DNA of 64,000 nucleotides from Desulfonatronovibrio hydrogenovorans DSM 9292. Its GTDB lineage: Bacteria; Desulfobacterota; Desulfovibrionia; Desulfovibrionales; Desulfonatronovibrionaceae. Within the stretch, counting starts at the first letter, position 1, and the number at the start of each line of letters is the position of its first letter. The translations under genes were made by a program, and so were the position numbers. The notes below the pieces were generated by a model. It saw only the letters and a list, made by a program, of their open reading frames with translations. It was not told the DNA's origin and did no database searches. Below are positions 46,423-55,939 of the stretch, one piece after another. Where the stretch lies: the NCBI RefSeq assembly GCF_000686525.1, contig NZ_JMKT01000015.1, forward strand, positions 1 to 64,000, in the 5' to 3' direction.

Positions 46423-46779
46423 ATGAGTAAGAAGATTCTGGTTGTCGATGATGAGCTTCATATCAGGATGCTTTACCAGGAAGAGTTTGAAAGCCTTGGT
46501 TATAAAGTTGTCACATCAGATGGCTCCGAAGACATCCTTGCCCTGCTTGAGAAAGAAAAGCCCGGTCTGGTTGTGCTGGACATCAAGCTGGGTCATGACC
46601 GGTCAGGCCTGGATATACTTCAGGAAATCCGTTCCCAGGACCAGGATATCCCAGTAATTTTGTGCACAGCTTATGACAGCTTTCAGCACGACCTAAAGTC
46701 CATTGCCGCAGACCACTATGTGGTCAAGTCTGTGGACCTGACCGAGCTGGTCGGAAAAGTAAAGAAAATTCTAAGCTAA
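46423..46779 (+). CDS. Single-domain response regulator (CheY/Spo0F-like)
   Basis: A 118-residue receiver domain only. KILVVDDE supplies the acidic pair, VVLDIKLG the phosphoacceptor Asp, LCTAYD the Thr and VVKSVD the Lys. No output domain. GAGGAG precedes ATG 46423. Its kinase is not adjacent; the orphan PAS kinase at 29924 is one candidate. Confidence 0.88.
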   Translation: MSKKILVVDDELHIRMLYQEEFESLGYKVVTSDGSEDILALLEKEKPGLVVLDIKLGHDRSGLDILQEIRSQDQDIPVILCTAYDSFQHDLKSIAADHYVVKSVDLTELVGKVKKILS

Positions 46780-46829
46780 TCAGGCTGGTTACACTTTGCC
46801 TCCTAGATGCACCAAGTTTATGCTTGGGG

Positions 46830-47828
46830 TTACCTGCCTCTTTGATACCTGTTTACAGCCCGGTTGTGTTCCTGCAGGGTTTTGCTGAAGTGATGGGAAC
46901 CATCGTTTCTGGATACAAAATACAGGTAGTTATGTTCTTCTGGAAACAGGGCTGCTTTAATGGAAGCCAGGCCCGGTGAGCAGATGGGGGTGGGAGGAAA
47001 GCCCCGATGTCTGTAAGTGTTGTAGGGATTGTCCCGGTCTTCCAAATGAGATCTGCGCAGCCTGCCTTCAAATTCTTCTCCCAGGCCGTATATTATCGTG
47101 GGATCACATTGCAACAGCATGTTTTTCTGGATCCGGTTGTGAAATACCCCGGAAACAATCCTTCGTTCCGCACTGATCCCGGTTTCTTTTTCAACAAGTG
47201 AAGCCAGATTAATGGTCTGATAGACTTCATCGAAGTCCATCTGCTCCCACAAGTGTCCGGTGGATTTCCAGAACTGGCCGATCATGATACTGATAAGCCT
47301 TCTGGCTCCAATGTCCCTGGTGGGTGAGAGATAGTAGGTCTCTGGAAATAAAAAACCTTCAGCGCTTTTTCCGTGTACTCCAAGTCCCTCCAGAAAGTCC
47401 TGGTCATTAACCAGCCTGCTGAATTCTTCAAAATCAACCAGCCCTTCATGCTCCAGCAGTCTTCCGGTCTGCCACCAGCTCAGACCTTCCGGGATCTGGA
47501 TTCGGTTCAAGGCTTCACGGCCTATGGTCAGATGGTCAAGTATCCTGACCATGGACCATGAGGGATCCAGCTGGTAGTGACCGGCCTTGACATCTCTGGC
47601 CTGGCCGGTGAGCCTGCCCAGAAAATAAAAGACCATTTCATTTCTTATGAGATCTTTTGAATGAAGCTGAGTTGCAATGCTTTTAAAGCTCTGGCCATGG
47701 TTGATGCGGACAATGGTTTCCAGGCTTTTGGCACTGGCAGGGGTGGTTATGGAGTGGTAGAAATAACCGGCCCCTGATATGAGCAGCAATGCAAAGAAAA
47801 TCAGAAAAGAAAAGATTGCTTTTTTCAT
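46830..47828 (-). CDS. mltG: Endolytic murein transglycosylase MltG
   Basis: A 332-residue inner-membrane enzyme (YceG) that cuts nascent glycan strands. One N-terminal helix (IFSFLIFFALLLISGAGYFY), a LysM-like segment, and the catalytic Glu in NLASLVEKETG. NYLYFVSRNDGSHHFSKT is a typical C-terminal signature. It follows ruvX by one base. Confidence 0.94.
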   Translation of the reverse strand: MKKAIFSFLIFFALLLISGAGYFYHSITTPASAKSLETIVRINHGQSFKSIATQLHSKDLIRNEMVFYFLGRLTGQARDVKAGHYQLDPSWSMVRILDHLTIGREALNRIQIPEGLSWWQTGRLLEHEGLVDFEEFSRLVNDQDFLEGLGVHGKSAEGFLFPETYYLSPTRDIGARRLISIMIGQFWKSTGHLWEQMDFDEVYQTINLASLVEKETGISAERRIVSGVFHNRIQKNMLLQCDPTIIYGLGEEFEGRLRRSHLEDRDNPYNTYRHRGFPPTPICSPGLASIKAALFPEEHNYLYFVSRNDGSHHFSKTLQEHNRAVNRYQRGR

Positions 47829-47829
47829 G

Positions 47830-48240
47830 TCACGATGTCTGATTCAAAAAGGTTTCAAGGATAAGAACTGCTGCCATCTGGTCAAGATTCTCTCTGACTT
47901 TGGTCTGGCTTAACTTTCGCTCCAAGAGCATTGATTTTGCTTCTCCAGAGGTAAAAGCCTCATTGACGGTGTAAACAGGCAGATCAGTTCTGCGGCAGAG
48001 ACTCTCTTTAAAATTGATTGCCTGCCTGCATGTAAGGCTTGGTTCCTGGTCGGCCTGGATGGGAAGCCCCAAGACCACGGCCTGGATGTTCTGTTTCTCA
48101 ATTATGTCCATGAGCTGGTCAAAAGTATCCTGCCGGGTGGTCCTGACAATGGTTGCCAAGGGGAAGACCATGCTTTGGCAGGGGCTGCTCACAGCCAGGC
48201 CGATTCTTTTCAGTCCAAAGTCAATTCCCAGATAGCGCAT
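47830..48240 (-). CDS. ruvX: Putative pre-16S rRNA nuclease / Holliday junction resolvase-like YqgF
   Basis: A 136-residue RNase H-fold protein. GIDFGLKRIGLA (first catalytic Asp), VVLGLPIQ and the closing REN LDQMAAVLIL-type segment fit YqgF. In E. coli it matures the 16S rRNA 5' end. It sits between the dehydrogenase and mltG on the minus strand. Confidence 0.93.
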   Translation of the reverse strand: MRYLGIDFGLKRIGLAVSSPCQSMVFPLATIVRTTRQDTFDQLMDIIEKQNIQAVVLGLPIQADQEPSLTCRQAINFKESLCRRTDLPVYTVNEAFTSGEAKSMLLERKLSQTKVRENLDQMAAVLILETFLNQTS

Positions 48241-48256
48241 TTTGATTAATGTTGGC

Positions 48257-51200
48257 TCAGGAATAGTACAGCACAGGTTCCTGTATCCTGCTTTTGGACA
48301 GCTTCTTTAAAAAATCGTTTTTCCAGGTTTTCCCCAGCCTGGTCTGGGCCAGATACTCCACAGTATGTAAGACTTTTCTTTTGGATTTTAGTTCCATCAG
48401 GCTTCTTGAAATACCGATCTTACAGGAAGGGCATCCCACCAGCAGGGGAAAATCTTCATTATACTCGGGCAATTGTTTTGCAAGGATTTCCTGTTTTCTT
48501 GCCCTGATAAGATTGTAGATTTCTGGAGAGGTCATGGCTCCCAGACCGGATTCACCGCAGCAGCCAGGACTCAGTTCAATCTTTGATCCCAGGAATTCCC
48601 CTAGTTTTGAAGCGTATACCTCTCCGGCCTTAAGCAGATTCACCCCCACCCATTCGGCATGACAGGCAGGGTGGTAAAGGATTTTTTCCGGGCCATTCTG
48701 AGGTTTCGGTTCTGTTTCCTGCAACAGGTACTGAACAATATCCAGATGCCCCAGATCTTTTGAATTTGTCTTAAGGCGGTAATCATGAATCCCTTCCCTG
48801 CAGGTTCCGCAGGAAGTCAGGATATGCCCGGAAGTCAGCCCCTGATCCTTAGCAGAATTGATAAGCTGCTGGAGCATCCTGCGGTTGTCAGCTTTGATTT
48901 TTTCATAGCTTTCCAGGCAACCTCCGGCCAGCAACGGATAGCCGCAACAAAGATGTTTGTCCGGCAAAATAACGGTTCGACCTGCTTCCAAAAGCAGGAC
49001 CAGACTGGCTAGGCCAATGTCGCGATAAAAAAGGCCTCCGCCACATCCAGGAAAATAAAAGACAGCTTCGCCTGTAGCCTTGTTCTCTGGCCTGAAAATG
49101 TGATGTTTGCCAAGGCGCAGGGCCTCAGGAAGATTGCGAAAACCGATTTCAGGAGATCTATCCCGGAACAGGGGGCTGGTCAGTTTTTTTCTCCAGAATG
49201 AGGGTACAATTCCCAGAGCGGTGTTCTGGATTCTCTGACCAATGCCAGCCAGTTTGGCAGCCCTGGGGATCATTTTCTGGGGGTCCTGGCTCAGGTATTT
49301 AAGGATTCTGTTTTTGACCGGATGGCCTGAAGCTTTGTTTATGTCCAAAAAAGAACGCATTTCCAGAGCAGCCCTGGCGTTTTCAATCTTTACCGGACAG
49401 GCCTGGGTGCATTTACCGCAGGCTGTGCAGTGCTCCATGATCCTTCTTAAGTGCCCAACAACCTCCTGATCAGGATCTCCATGGAGAAGCTGAGTATAGT
49501 ATATGGCTTCAATGAGGGCTCCCATGGCTATGTTTTTGTTTCTGGGGTGAAACAAAAGACCTTTCTGGGGAAGGTACATGGGGCAGGTCTGCTTGCATTT
49601 GCCGCATCTGGAGCAGGACTGAATGCTTCTTAGAAGGTTGATGAGCCTGTCTTTTTCTTCAAGGCCGGTTTTATTGAGATCTTCAATCAGCTGATTGAAG
49701 GAAAAGGTGTAGGGATGAACAGGCAGATCCTTTTGAATCAGCTTTCCCGGATTAAAGACATTTCTGGGGTCGATTTTTTTCTTGTAAGCTTTCAGGGCGG
49801 CAATCTTGTCATCGGACAGAAATCCGATCTTGGTGATGCCGATGCCGTGCTCTCCAGAAACCTGTCCTTTCAGCTCAAGCACCTTGGCAAATACTTTCTG
49901 GGCTGCATCTTCTGCTAAGTGCATCATTTCCGGGTCATTGGAGTTGACCGGGATGTTCACGTGACAGTTACCGTCACCGGCATGCATGTGGTTGGCCACA
50001 ATAATTTTTGTTTTGTTCAGTTCATCCAGAATGGATTCCAGATCCCGGCGTAATTCAGGATATCTCCCCTTAAGATCCTGGAAAAAGAACCCGATCTGCA
50101 GGTGAAATATTTCCTCGGGCAGATCATCTTTGGTTGTCTTGCCCTTCAAGACTCCCATGGCGATATCCAGTTCCATATGGATGAACTCGTCATCCATGTC
50201 CACTTGTTGCAGATCAAGAACCGTGTTCAGGGCCTTGCGGTAGGCCAGGGCAAGGTAATAGAGATTCAGGTTTTCAATGAAGTCGGAGAATTCAGGTATC
50301 ACATCAAGGGGAATGACGATATCTTCGTTGATCTTAAATCCGCTGGTGCGCCTGGTAATGGCTGACAGCTTGTGCCGGTCTTCCCAGAAGATTTCTGCTT
50401 CTTTGGCATCCCGGGCCACGAACACGTCCACCTGATCATAGGGGGACACGATGTCAACGATGCTCTCCACAGCCTGGTCCAGAGCCAGGGCATCATTGGA
50501 GTCAAGCTGAACAATCAAGACTGAAATGGGTTCGCCTTCATACTGGGCTGACTTTTTGCGGTATTCAATGGCCTGGACGTATTTGGTCCCAAATTCCTCC
50601 AGAGCGGATATTTTTACTAAGTCTCCGTTGATCCTGATCTTGTCACGCAGCCCCACTATGTCTTTAATGACCAGCATGGCATTACGCATGGAATGGCCGT
50701 AAAATTCCAAGCAGAGAACCCTGGACAGAGCCATGGTCGGATGAAGGGTGAAACAGGCCTCGGTGATCACACCGTCCACCCCTTCCTTCTGAATGCCTGG
50801 CAGACCGCCCAGGAACTTGTTAGTAACGTCTTTTCCAAGTCCGGGGCTCCTGATGTCTTCTCCGGACAGTCGAATGGTTTCTTTTAAGCGGCCGTGCTCA
50901 TCAAAGATATGAAACTCAGCTGTTTCATCCAGAAGGATTTTGTGTCCGGGATGATTGGCCCGTTTAATATCCAGGAGTTCTCCATTGGCCAGGACCATTT
51001 TGTAGCTGAGAATGTTGTCAATTGTTGTTCCGTATTCAAAGGCAAAGGGGCCACCTGCGTTTTCGGAGACATTGCCGCCCAGGGATGAAGCAGCCTTGGA
51101 AGCAGGGTCAACAGTGAAAAGAAGGTTCTCCCTGGCAGCTGCTTTTATGGCATCCAGGGTAATGACTCCGGACTGGGCACAGAGCACATGATTTTCCTTG

Positions 51201-51796
51201 TCAATTTCAAGGATTTCCTTCATTCTGCTAAGACTGAGGATCACACAAAGTCGCATGGCCGGGATGGCTCCACCGGTCAGGCCTGAACCTCCTCCCCTGG
51301 GGACGATGGTGAAGTTCATTTCATTGGCCAGCTGAACGATTGCCCTGATCTGAGAGGTGTTTTCTGGGAAAAGGACCATCATGGGCAGTTCCATGCGCAG
51401 ATCAGTGGCATCTGTGGAACACTCAATTATGGTGTTGGGAGTGGTGACAATATTGGCAGGAGGCATGCGTCTGGACAGGTTCTTAATGACCTGGCCCTTG
51501 AACTCCCGGTCTTCCTCAAAGGTTTGCCAGTATGCATCCAGACGGCTGGATATCTCCTGAAAGTACTGAGGTGACAGGGCTGATCTCTCGGTATTTAATC
51601 TGGACCAGACGCTTTTTTGGACGAGGTCGGGATTGATAAAGGGGTTGTAACGGATTATAAACAGTTCGCCAGCCAGGCTAAGGGCAAGGTTGCGGACTGA
51701 CTCCGGCCAGGAATCAAAGCTTTCTGGACTCATGTCCAGAACCCTTTTGACAAGCTTTTCCGCTGGCAGGGATATATGCGGCTTTTTATCGGCCAT
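48257..51796 (-). CDS. FAD-linked oxidase / Fe-S fusion, D-lactate dehydrogenase-like
   Basis: A 1179-residue fusion. N-terminal FAD_binding_4 domain (PRGGGSGLTGGAIP, then SLGGNVSENAGGPFAFEYG), FAD-oxidase C domain (HAGDGNCHVNIPV, SGEHGIG), two [4Fe-4S] motifs (CSRCGKCKQTCP, CTACGKCTQACP) and two CCG-type cysteine domains (FPGCGGG...CCGYPL and HPACHAE...GCCGESGLG). This combination is typical of respiratory D-lactate or other 2-hydroxyacid dehydrogenases that send electrons to the quinone pool. It stands last-born of the minus-strand ruvX-mltG run. It is a strong candidate D-lactate enzyme, given lldP at 35652; the exact substrate is inferred. Confidence 0.85.
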   Translation of the reverse strand: MADKKPHISLPAEKLVKRVLDMSPESFDSWPESVRNLALSLAGELFIIRYNPFINPDLVQKSVWSRLNTERSALSPQYFQEISSRLDAYWQTFEEDREFKGQVIKNLSRRMPPANIVTTPNTIIECSTDATDLRMELPMMVLFPENTSQIRAIVQLANEMNFTIVPRGGGSGLTGGAIPAMRLCVILSLSRMKEILEIDKENHVLCAQSGVITLDAIKAAARENLLFTVDPASKAASSLGGNVSENAGGPFAFEYGTTIDNILSYKMVLANGELLDIKRANHPGHKILLDETAEFHIFDEHGRLKETIRLSGEDIRSPGLGKDVTNKFLGGLPGIQKEGVDGVITEACFTLHPTMALSRVLCLEFYGHSMRNAMLVIKDIVGLRDKIRINGDLVKISALEEFGTKYVQAIEYRKKSAQYEGEPISVLIVQLDSNDALALDQAVESIVDIVSPYDQVDVFVARDAKEAEIFWEDRHKLSAITRRTSGFKINEDIVIPLDVIPEFSDFIENLNLYYLALAYRKALNTVLDLQQVDMDDEFIHMELDIAMGVLKGKTTKDDLPEEIFHLQIGFFFQDLKGRYPELRRDLESILDELNKTKIIVANHMHAGDGNCHVNIPVNSNDPEMMHLAEDAAQKVFAKVLELKGQVSGEHGIGITKIGFLSDDKIAALKAYKKKIDPRNVFNPGKLIQKDLPVHPYTFSFNQLIEDLNKTGLEEKDRLINLLRSIQSCSRCGKCKQTCPMYLPQKGLLFHPRNKNIAMGALIEAIYYTQLLHGDPDQEVVGHLRRIMEHCTACGKCTQACPVKIENARAALEMRSFLDINKASGHPVKNRILKYLSQDPQKMIPRAAKLAGIGQRIQNTALGIVPSFWRKKLTSPLFRDRSPEIGFRNLPEALRLGKHHIFRPENKATGEAVFYFPGCGGGLFYRDIGLASLVLLLEAGRTVILPDKHLCCGYPLLAGGCLESYEKIKADNRRMLQQLINSAKDQGLTSGHILTSCGTCREGIHDYRLKTNSKDLGHLDIVQYLLQETEPKPQNGPEKILYHPACHAEWVGVNLLKAGEVYASKLGEFLGSKIELSPGCCGESGLGAMTSPEIYNLIRARKQEILAKQLPEYNEDFPLLVGCPSCKIGISRSLMELKSKRKVLHTVEYLAQTRLGKTWKNDFLKKLSKSRIQEPVLYYS

Positions 51797-51904
51797 TGAT
51801 ACTTCCTTATACTTAAAATGAATCTATAACCATAAATACTCGAAACCTGAAAGGCAAGTAATGAATTTTCAGGTTTTGCACGCCAAATCAGCCTAGAGGT
51901 GGTT

Positions 51905-53272
51905 ATGCCCAGCATACTGAGTGTGGAGAAGAACCAGACTTACCAGGACATTTTAAGGGACTCTTTGTCACCTTGCTATGATGTGAACATCTGCAGGCAT
52001 GTGCAGGAAGTCGGGAAGACTTATGCCCGAAAATATTTTGATATCGGCATCTTTGATCTGGAAGGTGGAAGCCCTGACAACCTGGAAACTCTAAAAACTC
52101 TCGTCACTTCCCTGCCGGCAACACCGATTATCGTGACCAGTGAACGCGACGATTCCGACTGGATTGTCAATGCAGTCAAGGCTGGAGCTTTTGACTTCAT
52201 TGCCAAACCCTATTCCGGTGAAAGAATCAAGCTTGCTGTAAACCGAGCCCTGGAAAAAAGCAGCCTGAAAAATGAGATTGATTACCTTCGCCGGCAGCAG
52301 GATGTTGTTTATGACCTGGGCAAGATTGTGGCAGAGAGCCAGGCCATGAAATCCGTGATGAATCTGGTACGAAAGTATTGCGAAACCGATTCCAATATGC
52401 TGGTAACTGGAGAAACCGGAACAGGTAAAAGCTTTCTGGCCGGGGCCATCCACTTCAACAGCCTTAGAAAGAAAAAGCCTTTTGTTAAGATTAACTGCGC
52501 CAATATCCCGGAAACCCTTTTGGAAAGCGAGCTTTTCGGCCATGAAAAGGGCGCTTTTACTGACGCGGTCAAGACCAGAAAGGGAAGAATTGAGCAGGCC
52601 AGAGGAGGGACAGTATTCCTGGACGAAATAGGGGAGATGAGTCCTTCTTTGCAGTCCAAATTCCTGCAGGTGGTAGAGGAAAAGACCTTTGAAAGGCTTG
52701 GCGGGAATAAGACGATTCACAGCGATGTGAGGATTATTGTAGCCACCAACCAGGACCTGGCCTCCATGGTCAGAAAAGGCCAATTCAGACAGGACCTTTA
52801 TTTCAGGCTCAACGTTCTGGTGATCCACCTGCCAGGTCTTAGAGACCGCAGGGAGTGCATAGAGCCTTTGGCCATGTATCTTCTGGGGAAGATTTGCCGG
52901 GAGACCAAGCGCAGGGTCAAGGGCTTCAGTGATCAGGCCCTGGAAATGATGCAGAAATACTCCTGGCCCGGCAATATCCGGGAACTGGCCAATGTTATTG
53001 AGCGGGCCGTACTCCTTGAAACCGGACCGGTCATCGGTGGCAAGAATATTCATCTTGACTCGGGCAATGTATTTAAGATGAATAATGACTCCCCTCCTGC
53101 TTCTCAGAAACTGGATGAATCAGAGTACAAAATCATCCTGGATGCCCTGGAGACTAACCTCTGGATTCAGAAAAAAGCAGCTGATCAACTTGGGATTTCC
53201 CCCAGGGCTCTGAACTACAAGATCAAAAAGCTTGGGATCACCCATTGGAGCTGGCGAAAAAATAAAGGGTGA
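51905..53272 (+). CDS. NtrC-family sigma-54-dependent regulator with atypical receiver and GAFTDA loop
   Basis: A 455-residue regulator: receiver (1-120), AAA+ domain and Fis-type HTH (IQKKAADQLGISPRALNYKI). Walker A is GETGTGKS and Walker B is GTVFLDEIGEM. The sigma-54 contact loop reads GAFTDA rather than GAFTGA. In the receiver, the acidic pair is replaced by Glu-Lys (SVEKN), though the phosphoacceptor Asp (GIFDLEG) and Lys (IAKPY) remain. ATG 51905 with AGAGGTGG is chosen. It lies upstream of the pilin gene, and a PilR-like role is possible. No cognate kinase adjoins. Confidence 0.88.
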   Translation: MPSILSVEKNQTYQDILRDSLSPCYDVNICRHVQEVGKTYARKYFDIGIFDLEGGSPDNLETLKTLVTSLPATPIIVTSERDDSDWIVNAVKAGAFDFIAKPYSGERIKLAVNRALEKSSLKNEIDYLRRQQDVVYDLGKIVAESQAMKSVMNLVRKYCETDSNMLVTGETGTGKSFLAGAIHFNSLRKKKPFVKINCANIPETLLESELFGHEKGAFTDAVKTRKGRIEQARGGTVFLDEIGEMSPSLQSKFLQVVEEKTFERLGGNKTIHSDVRIIVATNQDLASMVRKGQFRQDLYFRLNVLVIHLPGLRDRRECIEPLAMYLLGKICRETKRRVKGFSDQALEMMQKYSWPGNIRELANVIERAVLLETGPVIGGKNIHLDSGNVFKMNNDSPPASQKLDESEYKIILDALETNLWIQKKAADQLGISPRALNYKIKKLGITHWSWRKNKG

Positions 53273-53787
53273 GATACTTTGGCCAAGTGTCTGTAGCAAC
53301 CCAACCGGTTTTTTTATATTTTGATTTTTTCAAGACTGGTTCTTTTCGTCCTGCTATTATTTCCTTTCACTATCTGGCCTGTATTTTCAGGCATTCATTC
53401 ATTTTCAGATCGCCTTCATTGTAATCATGATTACATTTTGGTAAGTCAGTTTTGAACTTGATGGGAATTTCCCTGGATAAGTTCTTCATGGAACCATGAT
53501 TCTTGGTTAAATTATTCAATTATGACTGAGTGTTGAGTCAGAAAAAGGATAGCCGGTTTGAGCAGGTTCAAGGGTTTGGTATTTTCGGCTTGCATCTTGC
53601 TAATTATAGATAACAGGGCTGAGCTTGGTTAGGTGTCAAGAAAATTAAATAATGGATGACTTTTTTTCAGTTGCGCTATATCTTAATCATGCGTCTCTGA
53701 AACGAATTCAAGGATGGCATCAGGGCGTGGACCGGATGAATATTTACAGGAACATTTTAATTTTATTTAATTTATGGAGGGTTTGTT
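53273..53787. other. Non-coding stretch upstream of the pilin gene
   Basis: No gene was recognised in 515 AT-rich bases. It contains the palindrome at 53420-53435 and a ribosome site GGAGGG before the pilin. No sigma-54 GG-N10-GC pair at correct spacing was found by eye. Confidence 0.5.
53420..53435. promoter_or_regulatory. Perfect 16-bp palindrome TGTAATCATGATTACA
   Basis: TGTAATCATGATTACA equals its own reverse complement. It lies about 350 bases before the pilin and 150 after the NtrC-like regulator, where an enhancer-type operator could sit. Binding is not shown. Confidence 0.45.
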
Positions 53788-54273
53788 ATGAAGTTTCCCC
53801 AAAAAGGTGAAAAAGGTTTTACTCTGATCGAACTTCTGATTGTTGTGGCCATCATTGGTATTCTGGCTGCCATAGCCATTCCTCAGTATGGTAAATACAG
53901 GGCAAATTCCACAGCAACCGGGGTGCAGGCATCCATAAGAACTTGTATGAACCAGCTTGGTGCTGGATATGCCGCTGGTGAATTATCACCAGAAGGAGAC
54001 CAGTTGGTATATGAAGATGAATCAGATACTTGGACCTGGATGTGCTATGTAGGGCAAGATGTGAATGATGCAGATTATTTTGTTCCAATTGAACTAGATG
54101 GAGATGGCGCTATTCAGTTTGCAGGCTTTACAGGAACACAAATCAATGGCGTATCAGTATTCTGCAATAGCTTAGAGGATCCCACTAGTGCCTTTAATTG
54201 TTGTCCTGCAGGTACGTTAGAAGAAGGTGACGACAAGTGTCCTGGTCCTGGTGGAGCTCCGAGTAGTGAATAG
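53788..54273 (+). CDS. Type IV pilin / pseudopilin-like protein
   Basis: A 161-residue prepilin. The leader [10 protein letters not shown] is cleaved before [20 protein letters not shown], with Glu5 and the hydrophobic helix, as in PilA/PilE. The globular part is acidic, with cysteines that could form disulfides (TCMNQ, WMCYV, VFCNSL, NCCPAG, KCPG). No pilus assembly or prepilin peptidase genes are nearby, so it is a solitary pilin locus. Ribosome site GGAGGG precedes ATG 53788. Major pilin and minor pseudopilin cannot be told apart here. Confidence 0.92.
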   Translation: MKFPQKGEKGFTLIELLIVVAIIGILAAIAIPQYGKYRANSTATGVQASIRTCMNQLGAGYAAGELSPEGDQLVYEDESDTWTWMCYVGQDVNDADYFVPIELDGDGAIQFAGFTGTQINGVSVFCNSLEDPTSAFNCCPAGTLEEGDDKCPGPGGAPSSE

Positions 54274-54322
54274 ATCTATTCGAACTGGAATAGTAAGCGA
54301 TTCAGCATGTTAATATTTAAGT

Positions 54323-54349
54323 ATAGGGGGCTTAAGCCCCCTATGTTTT
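54323..54349 (+). terminator. Rho-independent terminator after the pilin gene
   Basis: ATAGGGGGC (54323-54331) pairs with GCCCCCTAT (54336-54344) around TTAA, followed by GTTTT. It forms a perfect 22-base palindrome. Confidence 0.85.
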
Positions 54350-54912
54350 GATGTTTATTCATCATGGTATTTGGACGGTTATAATATGCCATTTATGGTC
54401 GTTATCGATTTTAATTGGTTTAGTATTTGTCAATCTATTCAGAGATAAACTCTACTTACTGGCTGGGTCCACGGAAATTGCTTCACCAAAGATTATCCTT
54501 CCAGGTTAGGATTATGAAATTCATTTGGCAGGTAGCCATTGTGAAAAGGGACTGAGCCCGACACGACAATTGTTGTCTTCTTTTCTTCTCACTCTATAGC
54601 TTGGCTCTGCTCACTTGACCCCATGGTGGGCAAAATTTTGCCCACCATGGGAAAATATCGTTCTTTGTCCTTCTCAATAAAAAACTTCCTTACTGGCAAA
54701 GCAATCCTTCCTTTATATCATCCATCCTGATTAACATGTTGTTTCGGGCTGTTAGCCGGCAGTTGCTTTTCTCCTTGAATCAGGCCATAAAAAAATAATT
54801 TTACTGGTATCCATTTTGCTCATTATCCTTCTGAGGTCTGGAATGTGGTATTTTCAGTCTCGTTTGTTAATTATTAATGACAGGTTCAGAGATTACAAAG
54901 TGAAACGATCAA
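54350..54912. other. Non-coding stretch between pilin and the first FeeM-like gene
   Basis: No gene was recognised in these 563 bases. The outstanding structure is the 32-base perfect palindrome at 54620-54651. Confidence 0.5.
54620..54651. repeat. Perfect 32-bp palindrome
   Basis: CCCATGGTGGGCAAAA (54620-54635) is followed immediately by its exact reverse complement (54636-54651). There is no T tract after it on either strand, so it is not a canonical terminator. Its function is unknown: it could be an operator, a cruciform or a mobile repeat. Confidence 0.75.
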
Positions 54913-55827
54913 ATGATGCTAAATAACGCCCAGGCCCTTGAAGGATCTTATCTTGAATATAGACCTCTGACCAAGGCCTGCCAATCAAGGATAAAACGTT
55001 CAGGTCTTAAGATGGACAAGGGCCAGAAGTTTGGAATGCCGGTGGTAAGTCTTGCCAGAAAGAAAAGGGATCTGGAACAGAATTTTTCTCTGGTTTATGA
55101 GATATACCGGGAAAAGGGGTATATTTCCCGGCCCAGGCCTCATAAAATGTTTTTTTCCATCTATTCGCTGCTGCCGGAAACAACCCACATCAGTGTTCGC
55201 AGGAACCTGGCCACTATATCCAATCTGACCCATGTCCCTGATACAAAAGAATTCGGCCTGCCCATGGACTCTATTTACAAAAGGGAGCTGGACCTGATCA
55301 GGAGCAAGGGCAGAAAGATTGCCGAACTTTCAGCCCTGGCCACGCCGTGCAGGTTCCGTTGGCGCAACATATTTTTGTACCAGATCCAGGCTGTATACTG
55401 GTATGCCCTTTACCGGGGAATTGATGATATCTGTATCGTGGTCAATCCCAGACACAAAAAATTCTATACCAGTCTTTTTCCCTTTGAAGAGCTGGGACCG
55501 GTCCGCCATTATCCAAGGGTAAATGCTCCTGCGGTCGGGCTAAGGGGCAGGGTGTATGAAGCCCTGGACTATATGATGAAGATTTCTGATTTGATTTGCT
55601 CTGATGCCCCGTTTTACAAATGGTTGTACCGGGTTGAACAGAGCTTGCAAAAGTCCCTCAGAGGCAAAACCCCTGCCAGGGATCATCAGCTTGTTTTCCA
55701 GCCGGTCAGACTTGACTCCGGGTCTGTTCACCATTTTTTAAGTCTTGAGCCCTCCATCCTGAGCGGGTTGAACAGAGTGCAGAAAAAAATGCTTGAAAAC
55801 GCCTACCCGGGCTTGTCCCTGTGTTGA
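54913..55827 (+). CDS. FeeM-like N-acyl amino acid synthase homologue, copy 1
   Basis: A 304-residue GNAT/LuxI-fold protein. The core FGLPMDSIYKRELDLIRSKG followed by KIAELSALATP, and the stretch NPRHKKFYTSLFPF then GPVRHYPRVNAPAV, match the FeeM family, whose members join acyl chains from acyl-ACP to amino acids. The N-terminus (IKRSGLK) and a C-terminal helical extension after about residue 230 are shared with copy 2 (57849). No clear ribosome site. It heads the predicted acyl-compound cluster. The FeeM function is by family resemblance; an exosortase-type or other acyltransferase is an alternative. Confidence 0.75.
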   Translation: MMLNNAQALEGSYLEYRPLTKACQSRIKRSGLKMDKGQKFGMPVVSLARKKRDLEQNFSLVYEIYREKGYISRPRPHKMFFSIYSLLPETTHISVRRNLATISNLTHVPDTKEFGLPMDSIYKRELDLIRSKGRKIAELSALATPCRFRWRNIFLYQIQAVYWYALYRGIDDICIVVNPRHKKFYTSLFPFEELGPVRHYPRVNAPAVGLRGRVYEALDYMMKISDLICSDAPFYKWLYRVEQSLQKSLRGKTPARDHQLVFQPVRLDSGSVHHFLSLEPSILSGLNRVQKKMLENAYPGLSLC

Positions 55828-55939
55828 TTTAGTGGTATTTAAAGCATAAGGTGTCATATTGAGTTTTAAAGGAGTTTTCACATGATTGTGAATCCTTTGT
55901 ATCAAATGTTTTTGCTGCCACTCTAATCCGCATCAGGGC

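Noticed and set aside
52091-53053. 320-codon minus-strand open frame
   Set aside because: It is antisense to the NtrC-family gene, with no recognisable domain or ribosome site.
53640-53787. Sigma-54 promoter before the pilin
   Set aside because: No GG-N10-GC pair with correct spacing was found by eye.
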